This document shows, piece after piece, positions 9,755 through 18,082 of a DNA stretch of 64,000 bases; the stretch's first letter is position 1, and each line of letters starts with the position of its first letter. The stretch lies in assembly GCF_002968285.2 (NCBI RefSeq), contig NZ_CP134400.1, forward strand, positions 1,612,001 to 1,676,000. The letters run 5' to 3'. This DNA is from Mycobacterium sp. ITM-2016-00318 (GTDB lineage: Bacteria; Actinomycetota; Actinomycetes; Mycobacteriales; Mycobacteriaceae). The translations under genes were made by a program, and so were the position numbers. The notes under the pieces were generated by a model. It did not search any database, was not told the DNA's origin, and worked only from the letters and a program-made list of their open reading frames with translations.

Positions 9755-9790
9755 CGGCCCCGGTCACCTGGAAAGCGGTGACCGGGGCCG
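9755..9790 (-). terminator. Strong 14-bp stem-loop (candidate terminator)
   Basis: Perfect inverted repeat: the arm at 9755-9768 (CGGCCCCGGTCACC) is complementary to 9777-9790, with an 8-base loop. It begins 11 bases after the stop of the zinc-ribbon gene on the minus strand and ends about 60 bases before the PAS-ANTAR start. No U-run follows, which is usual for mycobacterial terminators. Because the next gene encodes an ANTAR protein, a regulatory role in that leader is possible but speculative. Confidence 0.65.
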
Positions 9791-9801
9791 GCGTCGTAAC
9801 G

Positions 9802-9972
9802 TCAGGTGTGCTGCCTGGTCGAGGGGTAGTAGGCGTCGCAGGCGGCGTTGTTACACGCGCGAATGGTGATCGGTTCGACTGCTCCGTCTCCGAGGCCGAT
9901 GGATATCTCGACGTCTCTGGCCGGCCCGCCACAGACGGGGCACCGAACCGCCGAATCGTTACCGGAACCCAT
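9802..9972 (-). CDS. Small zinc-ribbon protein (56 aa)
   Basis: Found by translating the minus strand directly; it is too short for many gene callers. The protein starts MGSGNDSAVRCPVCGGPARD and contains CPVC (residues 11-14) and a second pair, Cys40 and Cys45 (ACNNAAC), a likely four-cysteine zinc ribbon. The sequence between the pairs (VEISIGLGDGAVEPITIRAC) has beta-strand character. It lies between a molybdopterin oxidoreductase and a PAS-ANTAR gene on the same strand and is followed at once by a 14-bp hairpin, as expected for a real transcription unit end. Function is unknown; RNA, DNA or protein binding are all possible. Confidence 0.65.
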   Translation of the reverse strand: MGSGNDSAVRCPVCGGPARDVEISIGLGDGAVEPITIRACNNAACDAYYPSTRQHT

Positions 9973-10063
9973 TGATCAAGGCTGCGTCCATCCTCGATGC
10001 CGGTCCAGTGGTAGAGGGGTTTTCTTCGTTCGGTGGACGCAGATTGCTCGAATGTTTCGCTAT

Positions 10064-12265
10064 TCAGCCCACGACGATCCGAACCGGGATGTCGGCCTGC
10101 CGGGGCATGCCGGTGATCGGATCGTATTCGGTGTCGGTGGCGACGAGTCTGCCGACGTTGCTGCCGTGGTCGCGATAGTCGCGGTCGCCGGTGGGAAATC
10201 CCCCGAAGGCGTGGTGCATCGAGATGACGTCGCCCCGCATACTGTCGTCGGCCTCGACCACGCAGGGGATGCGATCGTGGCGCGAAACCACCGTCGCCTC
10301 CGTTCCCGACTCGAGGCCCAGCGACGCCAGCGTGTCGGGATGCGCATAGGCGGGGTTGTAGGGCTTTCCGCGGTTCAGGGCGGACAGCGTGATGCCCGAG
10401 GAGTTCATGAAGTTCGGATGGCGGCGCGGGATCAGCCGCAGCGGGAACTCGGCGTCGCCCTGTTTGGGCCGGAACTCCTCGGCCAGGACCTCCGCCAACC
10501 CCGACAACAGGACCTGGTTGCCGACGTCCAGGCGTGCCGTGCAGTCGGGGTCGCGTTCCTCCACCACGACGTCGACATCGAAGATGTTGCCGTGCGGATG
10601 GCGGCGCACCTCGTCGAGCGGAATGCGCGACGTCGAGCACATCTGCTCGAACAGTTCCTCTGTCGTGAGCTCGGATTCACCGTTGAGCGCGATGACGATC
10701 GGGGCCGATTCCATGAATCGGCCCCCGCCGCTTCCGAAGAAGTTGACGAACCAAAGCTCCAGCTCCATCCGCTTGGCCAGGCCGAGGAAGAACTGCCACT
10801 CCTCGGTGAGGTCCGATCCTTCCGGGGGTGCGATCAGACGCGGTGCGTACTGGGCATACGGCGCAGGGATACCGGTGCCGCTGGTGAAATACTTGATCAG
10901 TTCGCTGCCGGCCGTCATCGCCGGCGTCTCCATCTGCATCAGCGGGGCGATCACATAATCGGCCATCCTCGACGTGCCCGACATCTCGGTGTCCAACGTC
11001 ACCAACAGGTCCAGGCGCTTGAGGGCCTGCTCTGTTCTGCGCTGATCCGGCCATGCGGCCATCGGGTTCCCGCCGACGCAGATCAAGGCTCGCACTTGAC
11101 CGTCGCCGGTGAGCAGGATCTCTTCTGCCAGCGCGGCGGTCGGCATTCCGGCCACCGTGTCGGTGAGACCGCGCACGCGGAGCTTCTCGCCGTAGCCCCA
11201 GCCCTGGTAGGGGGCATGCGGTTGAGCCTTGGCGGTGAAGGCGGGAAGCAAGGTGTTGGGACGCAATACCTTGTCACCGGCCCGTGCCCATCGTCCGCAC
11301 ACGGTCGTCAGACACAAGGACAGATACTCGACCAGGCTGCCGTGGCGCCCCATGTTGGGACCCGTTCCGGCATTCACCATTCCGCCCCGCGTGCCATGTG
11401 TCGCGAAAAGCCGTGCGGCGGCGACGATCTGCTGCACCGGCACATCGGCCCGTTCCGCGGCGTACTCCGGCGTGAATCCCGCGACCGCCGCGGTCAGCGT
11501 GCTGAAACCGTCGACGTTCTCGGTCAGGAAATCGGTGTCGCACAAACCTTCGCCGATGATCAGGTTGAGAAAGGCCGCCAGGATCGTGACGTCTTCGCCG
11601 GGCCGAGGCTGGAGGTGGATCGCAGCCCGCGCGGCGGTCTGAGTCCTTCTCGGATCCACCACGATCAACTGCATTCCACGCGCAACGGCCGCCTTCAGGT
11701 GCTGTGCGGGGTTCTGACCCGGGATGCCGATCGCCTTGGACACCACCGGGTTCGTGCCGGCCAGCAGCCAGGTGTCTGCGTCGTCGAAGCTCACGTCGCC
11801 GCCAAGCCAGTGCCCGTGAGCCGCCAGCGCGATCTGCTTGCCGGGCTGGTCGATTGTGTTGGCGGTGAAAAACATCGGCGACTCGATGGCGCGGATGAAC
11901 GCGTTGGCCATCAGCGCCGACGCCGGATACGGCAGGCCGTTCGTGCCTAGATATACGGCCACTGAGCGCGGCCCGTGGTTGTCGATCAACGAGGACAGCG
12001 TCGCCGCGATCTCGTCCATCGCCTGCTCTGCCTCTATGGGAGCGAACGTGCCGTCGGCCTGACGCTTCCTGCTGCTCAGCAGGCGCTCCGGATTGTTGTG
12101 GATCGCGGGCAGCGCGCGCCCTTTCGCGCAGGTGTAGCCCTTGAACATCGGGTTGTCGGGATCACCGGTGACCTTGGTGAGCCTTCCGTCGGTGACCGTG
12201 GCGATCACGCCGCAATGCGCTGAACAGATCCGGCAGATCGCGGGATGAGTCGTCGTTTGCGGCAC
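10064..12265 (-). CDS. Molybdopterin-dependent oxidoreductase with N-terminal [4Fe-4S] cluster
   Basis: A 733-residue member of the DMSO-reductase superfamily. The [4Fe-4S] ligands are Cys11, Cys14, Cys18 (CRICSAHC) and Cys46 (YTCAKGR). The Mo-bisMGD-binding core follows, including VDPRRTQTA and GTGPNMGRHG. A molydop_binding-type C-terminal domain covers about 600-733 (RRHPNFMNSSG, HPDTLASLGLESGTEA). There is no twin-arginine signal, so it is cytoplasmic. No electron-transfer subunit or chaperone gene is adjacent. The closest groups are formate dehydrogenase-like and thiosulfate/polysulfide reductase-like enzymes; the substrate cannot be told from sequence alone. Confidence 0.88.
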   Translation of the reverse strand: MPQTTTHPAICRICSAHCGVIATVTDGRLTKVTGDPDNPMFKGYTCAKGRALPAIHNNPERLLSSRKRQADGTFAPIEAEQAMDEIAATLSSLIDNHGPRSVAVYLGTNGLPYPASALMANAFIRAIESPMFFTANTIDQPGKQIALAAHGHWLGGDVSFDDADTWLLAGTNPVVSKAIGIPGQNPAQHLKAAVARGMQLIVVDPRRTQTAARAAIHLQPRPGEDVTILAAFLNLIIGEGLCDTDFLTENVDGFSTLTAAVAGFTPEYAAERADVPVQQIVAAARLFATHGTRGGMVNAGTGPNMGRHGSLVEYLSLCLTTVCGRWARAGDKVLRPNTLLPAFTAKAQPHAPYQGWGYGEKLRVRGLTDTVAGMPTAALAEEILLTGDGQVRALICVGGNPMAAWPDQRRTEQALKRLDLLVTLDTEMSGTSRMADYVIAPLMQMETPAMTAGSELIKYFTSGTGIPAPYAQYAPRLIAPPEGSDLTEEWQFFLGLAKRMELELWFVNFFGSGGGRFMESAPIVIALNGESELTTEELFEQMCSTSRIPLDEVRRHPHGNIFDVDVVVEERDPDCTARLDVGNQVLLSGLAEVLAEEFRPKQGDAEFPLRLIPRRHPNFMNSSGITLSALNRGKPYNPAYAHPDTLASLGLESGTEATVVSRHDRIPCVVEADDSMRGDVISMHHAFGGFPTGDRDYRDHGSNVGRLVATDTEYDPITGMPRQADIPVRIVVG

Positions 12266-12340
12266 CTCAGGATGCTAAGCGGTCGCTCAGCATGTTGGGG
12301 CCGAAATGGTCAACCGGGTGCTACCACCGGCTGGACCTGA

Positions 12341-12943
12341 TCACGGTTTGATCCAGCGCCATTGATTTGTAGACCAACGTTCGGCATCGGGAAATGCGTC
12401 TGCGACCGCGCCGACAACACCGGGCCACTGGTAGGTGTCGTAGTCATCGCCGGACAGCCAGCCGCCCGAGGCGACTTTGGGCAGCCATGCCGCGATGTCA
12501 GCGGAGACGCTCTCGTAGTCGTGGCGGGCATCGATGTGAACCCATGTCAGGGACGCGTCGCCGAAAAGTGACGAGGCAGCGACGGAGTCGCTGATCAACA
12601 GCTGCACGCGGTCTGCGAAACCGCACGCAATCACGTTGCGGTGCAACATACCTGCCATGGTCCCGCCACCGTGGTCCACAGCGCGGGCGTGAGCGTTGAT
12701 GTCGCTTTGGCCTTCGGGTCCGCTGCCCCGACAGGTATCGACGCCGATGATGGTGGCCTCGCTGTTGGCGTCCGAAACGACTTCCGCCAACGAGCACAGG
12801 CTCTTTCCGAGGTAACACCCGACTTCGACGAACACGCCGTCTCCGAACGCAGCGACTGCCTCCTCCTGCGCATCGCGCCACTGAAACCAGCCCGGAATGT
12901 CGGCCCACCGCGTTACCGGGGCGTCAAAGCGGTTGTCGGCCAA
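12341..12943 (-). CDS. Class I SAM-dependent methyltransferase (Methyltransf_24-like)
   Basis: About 200 residues. The SAM-binding glycine loop is FVEVGCYLGKS, followed by an acidic strand end IIGVDTCRGS. WVHIDARHDYESVSADI and GGWLSGDDY match the class of methyltransferases acting on sugars or small molecules in cell-wall gene sets. I chose a TTG start at 12943, two bases beyond the stop of the upstream LuxR gene, with GGAAGGG about 11 bases ahead, suggesting translational coupling. A GTG at 13006 is the alternative, but it would overlap the LuxR gene by 62 bp, and the extra residues (Ser/Thr/Arg-rich) look like an out-of-frame translation of it. The substrate is unknown. Confidence 0.78.
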   Translation of the reverse strand: MADNRFDAPVTRWADIPGWFQWRDAQEEAVAAFGDGVFVEVGCYLGKSLCSLAEVVSDANSEATIIGVDTCRGSGPEGQSDINAHARAVDHGGGTMAGMLHRNVIACGFADRVQLLISDSVAASSLFGDASLTWVHIDARHDYESVSADIAAWLPKVASGGWLSGDDYDTYQWPGVVGAVADAFPDAERWSTNQWRWIKP

Positions 12944-12944
12944 A

Positions 12945-13613
12945 CTACGGACCGCCCTTCCAGTGTTCGATGCGGTTGTGGTCCGGCGTGAAGCCGTGTT
13001 TGACACCCCAGAGGACGGCTTGGGTTCTGCTGCTGGCGCCGATTTTGCGGTAGATCGTGCGGATATAGGACTTCACGGTGTTCGGGCTCAGAAAGGTGAG
13101 CCGTGCGACGTCGGCGTTGCTCTTGCCTTGGGTGATGAGCGCCAGAATTTCGGCTTCGCGGTCGCTGAGCCCTTCTCCGCGCCCTGGCCAGTCCAGTCCG
13201 GGTGCACTGCGCGCTCGCGGCACGGCTGCGCTGATCACGGTCTCCCCGGCGTGCACGGCCTCCAGCGCGGCCACCAGTTCACGAGCGGGCAGGGTCTTGG
13301 ACAGATAGCCGTGGGCGCCGCGCGATTGTGCGCTTTCGACGAGATCGGGGTGAAAGTTCCACGTGTACACCACGACTCGGCGCGCACGCGGGTTGGCGAC
13401 CAAGTGTGCGATCTCTTCGTGGTCGGATTCCGGCTGGGCGAACGAGTCGTAGAGGACGATGTCGACGCTGTCTTTCACCGGCATGGTGGAGTCGAGTTCG
13501 GCGACCACGATGCGGTCGCGATACGGGTCGAGCATGTTCGCCACGCCCATGACGACGACGTCGTAGTCGTCGACGAGCGCCACGGTGATCGGCGCAGGGG
13601 AGTTACTGGGCAT
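12945..13613 (-). CDS. NarL/LuxR-family response regulator
   Basis: A 222-residue two-domain regulator. The receiver domain (about 8-125) has the acidic pair in LVDDYD, an Asp in the phospho-acceptor position (DIVLYDS), and the conserved Lys in GYLSKTL. The C-terminal GerE/LuxR helix-turn-helix (about 150-215) is clear: LSDREAEILALITQGKSNAD and FLSPNTVKSYIRTIYRKIG. No histidine kinase is adjacent, so it may be an orphan. The methyltransferase gene follows immediately and could be translationally coupled. The promoter faces the divergent small membrane protein gene across about 120 bp that contains an inverted repeat. Confidence 0.88.
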   Translation of the reverse strand: MPSNSPAPITVALVDDYDVVVMGVANMLDPYRDRIVVAELDSTMPVKDSVDIVLYDSFAQPESDHEEIAHLVANPRARRVVVYTWNFHPDLVESAQSRGAHGYLSKTLPARELVAALEAVHAGETVISAAVPRARSAPGLDWPGRGEGLSDREAEILALITQGKSNADVARLTFLSPNTVKSYIRTIYRKIGASSRTQAVLWGVKHGFTPDHNRIEHWKGGP

Positions 13614-13645
13614 GGCGAGAAGAATACCTACTTAGGGGTGTATTG

Positions 13646-13663
13646 CCACCCCCTTTTGGGTGG
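13646..13663. repeat. Inverted repeat in the LuxR/DUF6131 divergent promoter region
   Basis: CCACCC (13646-13651) and GGGTGG (13658-13663) form a perfect 6-bp dyad around a CCTTTT spacer, 33 bp upstream of the LuxR start and 72 bp upstream of the small membrane protein. It could be an operator for the LuxR regulator or a leader hairpin. Confidence 0.4.
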
Positions 13664-13734
13664 TCGAATGACTCACGGTGATAAACGCTCGACCGACCGG
13701 TCGAATGCCCACCGCCTCGCAGAAAGGATCTCCC

Positions 13735-13890
13735 ATGATCATTCTCGGCATCATCCTGCTGATAGCGGGGTTTCTGCTCAAGATCTCGATCCTGTGGACC
13801 ATCGGCATCATCCTGGTGGTCGTCGGCGTCATCCTGGCGATCGTCGGTTCTACCGGACGGGCCGTCGGCGGGCGCCGCCACTGGTTCTGA
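13735..13890 (+). CDS. Small two-helix membrane protein (DUF6131-like)
   Basis: A 51-residue protein preceded by a good ribosome-binding site (AGAAAGGA, 6 bases before the ATG). Two hydrophobic helices, IILGIILLIAGFLLKI and LWTIGIILVVVGVILAIVG, are separated by a tight SI turn and followed by a basic tail GGRRHWF. This is the pattern of the DUF6131 family of tiny actinobacterial membrane proteins, whose function is unknown. Starts further upstream in the same frame lack a ribosome-binding site. It is divergent from the LuxR regulator. Confidence 0.8.
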   Translation: MIILGIILLIAGFLLKISILWTIGIILVVVGVILAIVGSTGRAVGGRRHWF

Positions 13891-14017
13891 GCCTTTGTGA
13901 TGCCCCGCACCGCCGCGTGTACTACGCTCGGAGATCTCAGCGCCTCTGCTTGTCTGGTTCAGGAACAGCCGCGAGACACAGCGCCTCCCAAACCCATGCA
14001 GTGAACGTGAGGTTTCG

Positions 14018-14401
14018 ATGTCGCCCTTTCCGACCCCTCAACACCATCCATCGTTGTTGTCTCTGGATACCGAGACGGCGCACGGCACAGTCGAGGTGAT
14101 CCACGCGCGCGGCGCCATCGATCTCCTGACGGGACCGGAGCTCGAACGCTGTATCGAGGTCGCGCTGGGCAAAGCGCCCTCTGCGATCGTCGTCGATATG
14201 ACCGACGTCGACTTCCTCGCCTCGTTCGGGATGTCGATTCTGCTGAGGACCAACGATCGGCTTACGCAGGACACCCCCTTGGTGGTCGTCGCCGACGGGC
14301 CGGCAACGAGCCGTCCGATGGAGATCCTCGGGCTGACAGATGTGCTGACCATTTGCGGCACTCTGCAGGCGGCGCTGGAAAGCCTTCATCCGTCGCCGTA
14401 G
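14018..14401 (+). CDS. STAS-domain anti-sigma factor antagonist
   Basis: A 127-residue single STAS domain. The core shows strand GTVEVIHARGAIDLLTG, helix ELERCIEVALGK and strand AIVVDMTDVDFLASFGMSIL, where the Ser of LASFG is the position phosphorylated in SpoIIAA/RsbV-type antagonists. Such proteins release sigma factors by binding an anti-sigma kinase when dephosphorylated. No anti-sigma factor is adjacent. The only kinase nearby is the Ser/Thr kinase at 14918-16711, on the other strand. The 3' end overlaps the antisense SnoaL-like gene by 140 bp. Confidence 0.87.
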   Translation: MSPFPTPQHHPSLLSLDTETAHGTVEVIHARGAIDLLTGPELERCIEVALGKAPSAIVVDMTDVDFLASFGMSILLRTNDRLTQDTPLVVVADGPATSRPMEILGLTDVLTICGTLQAALESLHPSP

Positions 14402-14921
14402 AACAACGAAAAAACTGGTAGGACGGATCACTCGCGTCCAGAGTTCCTTTGAGAGTGCCTTTGGTCATCGGGTGACTCAGATCCATCGCTGATGGATCGC
14501 GCATCTGCGCCCAGTCGGTGACGATCGTTCGCTTCCTGATCTTCCATGTACCGTCGCGCTTCTCGTACTTGTCGAGGTAGCGGCCGCCGATGAGCAGGTC
14601 GACGTCATGATCGCGACCGGCGAGCGTGTGAACCGCGATCGTGTAGATCTCGCCTTCGGCCGTGTCGCCCGCGATCATGAAGTTCACCGTCGTGATGTTG
14701 TGCTGCATCGTTCGGATGTAGGGGCGTGCGGCGGCGAGCTCCTCGAGGAACTCCTCAACTGTGCCCGTCGAGAATTCGCCGTGTGCGTCGACGGCGTCAT
14801 GGTGATAGAGGTTTTTGAGGCTCTCGATGTCACCGCGGTCGACAGCTCGGCAGTAGGCGTGGACGAGTCTTCGCAACTGAAACTCGTCGATGATCTCCTG
14901 GTTGAGTTCGAGCCGGCTCAT
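14262..14921 (-). CDS. SnoaL-like protein of the NTF2 superfamily
   Basis: The first ~165 residues of 219 are a typical SnoaL-4/NTF2-like fold: [48 protein letters not shown] and [20 protein letters not shown]. Members act as small hydrolases, isomerases or hydroxylase-like enzymes on hydrophobic substrates. Its ATG overlaps the stop of the kinase gene (ATGA), so the two are translationally coupled. The last ~45 residues (Arg- and Pro-rich) do not look like the fold and lie antisense to the STAS gene, so the original stop may have been lost by mutation near position 14400. Confidence 0.78.
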   Translation of the reverse strand: MSRLELNQEIIDEFQLRRLVHAYCRAVDRGDIESLKNLYHHDAVDAHGEFSTGTVEEFLEELAAARPYIRTMQHNITTVNFMIAGDTAEGEIYTIAVHTLAGRDHDVDLLIGGRYLDKYEKRDGTWKIRKRTIVTDWAQMRDPSAMDLSHPMTKGTLKGTLDASDPSYQFFRCSTATDEGFPAPPAECRKWSAHLSARGSPSDGSLPARRRRPPRGCPA

Positions 14922-16711
14922 GCCGCCTGCAGCGTGATCTCTGAGATCTCCGTCCGACTCCGGCCGTCGGTGGTGCCCAACGTGTTGATCCACACCAGCA
15001 CATTCGACGTCTTGGTCCCGTTGTGAACCTCTATGCGGTTGTGACCCCGCTGAAGTGGCGTGGTGCCGACCAACTCGGTGGTTTCGGCCAGCGTGGTCGG
15101 ATTCTCGGTGGGCGACGAGCGGATCTGCACGTCGGTGCCCGTGCTGGACACGTCGATGGTGACGGCGCTCAGCGCGGTCGGCTCGGACAGGTGCAGCAGC
15201 AGACCCTCTCCCTCGATGAAGTTCGGGAAAGGGACCGGATCGGAGTAAGTGACGGTCGGCCACGAGGTCTCCGGGTTACCGTCGATGGCCAGTTCGGCTT
15301 TCTGCGGGTTGTCCGGAGCGGCGCCGGGGGAGAAGACGGTTGCACTCACCGGCTTGACAACCGGCCGTGGGCCATCCCAGGCGCCGAAGCCGTCGGTGAA
15401 CCAAACGGCTGACGCCGCCACCAGCACGATCACACCGACGAGCGCAGCGAGCGCTGCCATCCGGCCTGTTCTGCGCTTGGTCGTCGTGCCCTTCGGCGAG
15501 TCGACGGTCGACGAGGACGAACGTCGCTTCGCAGGGCGCTGTGGTGAGAAGGTGGCGATCGTGTCAGCGTCGAGTGTCTGGCCGTCCCACATGCCGCTGA
15601 CCTCAACTTCGTCACCGTCGGTGAGTTCTACGGCGGTGAGTTGAGTCTGGATCTCGACCGGTAACCGGGCAGGCAGGTTGTCGATCGGGTCATAGGGCGC
15701 CAGGTGAAACGACAGCGTCCCGTGTCGGCCTTCGCCATCGACGTGGCTTCGTCCCACGCCGTGCGCCGTGCCGCGGATCTCCACTCGTTCGAGGCGTTGG
15801 GTGGCAGGCCGGTCCGGCGAAGAACCCGATGACGGCGAAATGGTTTGCGGCAAAGGAGCTCCGGCGTCGCCACGCGTGCCCTGATGGGTGAGGGCATGGG
15901 CGAAGTCGAGGCATGTCGGATATCGCGCGTCGGCGTCCTTGGCAAGCGCGCGCGCAAGCACGGCGTCGAGGTGCGCGAGATCGGGTCGACGGTCTGAGAT
16001 CCGTGGCGGTGGCGCGCCAAGGTGGTTGCTGATGACGACGGCGCGGTTCGAGTCGTGAAACGGCGGAGCGCCGGTGAGCAGGTGAAAAGTGGTCGCAGCC
16101 AACGCATATTGGTCGGCCCGGCCGTCGAGCGGCTTGCTCAGCAGCTGCTCGGGGGCCATGTAGTTGACGGTTCCCACCGCGACGTTGTCGTCGGTGAGGT
16201 TGCTGACGTCGTCGATGCGTCGAGCGATGCCGAAGTCGGTCAACAACACCCTGCGCCGACGACCGTCAGCGGCGGTCACGAGGATGTTCTCGGGCTTGAC
16301 GTCACGATGGAGAAGTCGACGCTCGTGGCCGAAGTCGAGCGCGTCGGCCACCGCCGACACGATGTCGGCGACGTCCTGTTCCGGCATGCCGTCTCGATAG
16401 CGCTGTCGGATCAGTCGGCCTGCGTCTGTGCCGTCGACGTAGTCCATCGAGATCCACAGCCTGCCGTCGTACTCCCCGCGGTCGAGGACGCCGACGATGT
16501 GCGGATGCCGCAGCGTGGCGGCCAGTTCGGCTTCGCGGATGAACCTCGCCTGAAACTCCCCGTCCGTCGTGGAGGTCCTGGTCAGGATCTTCAGGGCGTC
16601 GTGACGAGGCAGTCGAGGATGCTGGACGAGGTAGACCTCGCCCATCCCGCCGGTGCCGAGCAGCCGCTCGATCACATACCCGGCGAATACCTCACCGCTG
16701 TTCAACGGCAT
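14918..16711 (-). CDS. Transmembrane Ser/Thr protein kinase with MviN-like ectodomain
   Basis: 597 residues. The kinase domain (about 11-275) has a glycine loop LGTGGMGEV, Lys41, HRDVKPEN (135-142), DFG (159-161) and APEQ. The juxtamembrane region (about 305-390) contains a small beta-rich module ([25 protein letters not shown]) that resembles an OB-like fold. One membrane helix (419-437) leads to a ~155-residue extracellular domain with [16 protein letters not shown] and [17 protein letters not shown], a discoidin/galactose-binding-like fold like the periplasmic end of mycobacterial MviN. This suggests sensing of a wall or lipid-linked ligand. The kinase resembles PknF/PknJ. It is translationally coupled to the SnoaL gene. 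Confidence 0.9.
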   Translation of the reverse strand: MPLNSGEVFAGYVIERLLGTGGMGEVYLVQHPRLPRHDALKILTRTSTTDGEFQARFIREAELAATLRHPHIVGVLDRGEYDGRLWISMDYVDGTDAGRLIRQRYRDGMPEQDVADIVSAVADALDFGHERRLLHRDVKPENILVTAADGRRRRVLLTDFGIARRIDDVSNLTDDNVAVGTVNYMAPEQLLSKPLDGRADQYALAATTFHLLTGAPPFHDSNRAVVISNHLGAPPPRISDRRPDLAHLDAVLARALAKDADARYPTCLDFAHALTHQGTRGDAGAPLPQTISPSSGSSPDRPATQRLERVEIRGTAHGVGRSHVDGEGRHGTLSFHLAPYDPIDNLPARLPVEIQTQLTAVELTDGDEVEVSGMWDGQTLDADTIATFSPQRPAKRRSSSSTVDSPKGTTTKRRTGRMAALAALVGVIVLVAASAVWFTDGFGAWDGPRPVVKPVSATVFSPGAAPDNPQKAELAIDGNPETSWPTVTYSDPVPFPNFIEGEGLLLHLSEPTALSAVTIDVSSTGTDVQIRSSPTENPTTLAETTELVGTTPLQRGHNRIEVHNGTKTSNVLVWINTLGTTDGRSRTEISEITLQAA

Positions 16712-16822
16712 GGCCGCAAGCCTACAAACCGGTTCTTCGGCTTACCTCGCGGATAGGAAACCCTCTCCCGCCGCCGCCCCAACCCGCGTCCCACCCGACC
16801 GGGAGCATCTACAGGAGAGAAC

Positions 16823-17447
16823 ATGACAACCACCAAGAAGAGCCGGGCCATCGTCGGCACCCTGCTGGCGTCGGCCGCGTCCGTCGTCGGAATGATCGGC
16901 GTGGCCGCACCGGCGCAGCAGCCGACCAGTACTACGCAGTGGCGCTCAGGGCGCGCTGACAAACTGTGTCGCCAACGGAGCAGGCCACTGTGGGGTCGTG
17001 GCTGTCGCGACCAATGAGTGCGCAGCGGCGGCTTCGAACAATTTCGGCGAAGAGGTCGGAGCCTCTGCGGCCACGCGGGGCGCCGCAGAGAGCGCTGCCC
17101 TTGGCAAGCTGCAGAACCAGACCCGCGCCAAGGTCATCGTATCGGGCTGCTCGAACGGCAACACCCCGCCGCCGCCCAACGAGCCGCCGCCCCGCCGCCT
17201 GCGCCGAAGCAGGGGCCGACCGTTTCGTTCAACAAGGTCCTCGGCGGTCTCGAGTCTCACATCACCGACCGCAGCGGTGACGTCGCAGTGCACCTATGCG
17301 ACGGACGACTACAACCGCAGCTTCGGATTGCCTGCCAACTCGACCTACGACCTGAGGATCGTTCCGGCCGTTCCGCGCTTCAAGAACTGGACCGTCACGG
17401 TCAACTGCGACAACGGAACGAGCACGACGGCGACAACGTACTTCTGA
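16823..17447 (+). pseudogene. DUF4189-type secreted protein gene with multiple frameshifts
   Basis: A strong ribosome-binding site (AGGAGAG) precedes an ATG and a clear signal peptide (IVGTLLASAASVVGMIGVAAPAQ). The mature protein can only be read by changing frame. ADQYYAVALRA is in a second frame from 16921. NCVANGAGHCGVVAVATNEC and the DUF4189 core are in a third frame from about 16965. PPPAPKQGPTVSFNKVLGG is again in another frame near 17190-17270. SQCTYATDDYNRSFGLPAN through the stop at 17447 returns to the third frame. So at least four indels separate one recognisable protein. This means a decayed gene or sequencing error; intact relatives are small secreted proteins of unknown role. Confidence 0.75.
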
Positions 17448-17470
17448 GCCGCGCTTCACCCATCACCCGA

Positions 17471-17500
17471 AAAAGGGCCGCAGAGATGCGGCCCTTTTTT
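17471..17500. terminator. Bidirectional Rho-independent terminator
   Basis: GGGCCGC (17475-17481) pairs with GCGGCCC (17488-17494) around a 6-base loop. The stem is flanked by AAAA on one side and TTTTTT on the other, so it can end transcription from the DUF4189 gene on the plus strand and from the IclR remnant on the minus strand, both of which stop just outside it. Confidence 0.9.
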
Positions 17501-17519
17501 GCATGCCGCGCTGCGGCTT

Positions 17520-17992
17520 TCAGCTCAACTCGGCGGAAAGCGCCTTCCCGGCGTTGGTCAGCCGCGGCATGCCGGAGCCTTTCAGTATTTCGCGGTCCTC
17601 GTCGATCGGCATGGTGGCCATGATCGCCTTGCCGACGGCAGTGCATTGCGGCTCCACCGGCGGCCGACTTCGGTGAACATCCGCATGGCGTGGCGCGATT
17701 GTGCCTCTGCGACATAGACGATTTCGTCCCCGTCGAGCATTGCCGGGTTCGCCGACTCACCGAGCTCGTCGACCAGCCGTGCCAGATGCGGACGCGCCCA
17801 CACGCTGAGCATCCGCGACGACGCGTCGCCGAGCCGGATCAGCCGAGGACCGAGAACGTATTGGCGCGACGACTCCTGACGAATGTAGCCGAGATCGACC
17901 AGCGTTCGCAGCAACCGGTGGATCGTGGGCAGGGGCAGGCCGGACTGGTTGGCGAGCTGTGACAGCGCGAGGGTGCCGCCCGCATCGGCCAT
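17520..17992 (-). pseudogene. IclR-family regulator, frameshifted and truncated
   Basis: The first ~111 residues are an IclR winged helix and start of effector domain: LSQLANQSGLPLPTIHRLL, LGYIRQESSRQYVLGPRLI, MLDGDEIVYVAEAQS. After FTEVGRR the frame is lost. Adding one G (reading CGGGTG instead of CGGTGG near 17661-17666) restores VEPQCTAVGKAIMATMP and further family sequence. Even the corrected frame ends at 17520 after ALSAELS, some 90 residues short of a normal ~250-residue IclR protein, and the first helix of the DNA-binding domain also seems absent. In other bacteria an IclR protein (AllR/GclR type) controls gcl and glycerate kinase; here the target operon beside it is also decayed. Confidence 0.75.
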
Positions 17993-18082
17993 GGTGTCGT
18001 CCTCTACGCGGGGCTCAGAATTTCCGCTATCCAGATATTATCTCCACGATACGAAAACTTCGGGCACAGCGAGGTGGTATCG

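Noticed and set aside
9702..10640. 312-codon minus-strand frame over the 3' end of the oxidoreductase
   Set aside because: It is in a different frame from both the oxidoreductase and the zinc-ribbon gene; low-complexity Arg/Pro/Thr-rich translation without motifs.
9848..11950. 700-codon open frame on the plus strand
   Set aside because: Antisense to the molybdopterin oxidoreductase, whose motifs are unmistakable; the composition of the translation is shadow-like.
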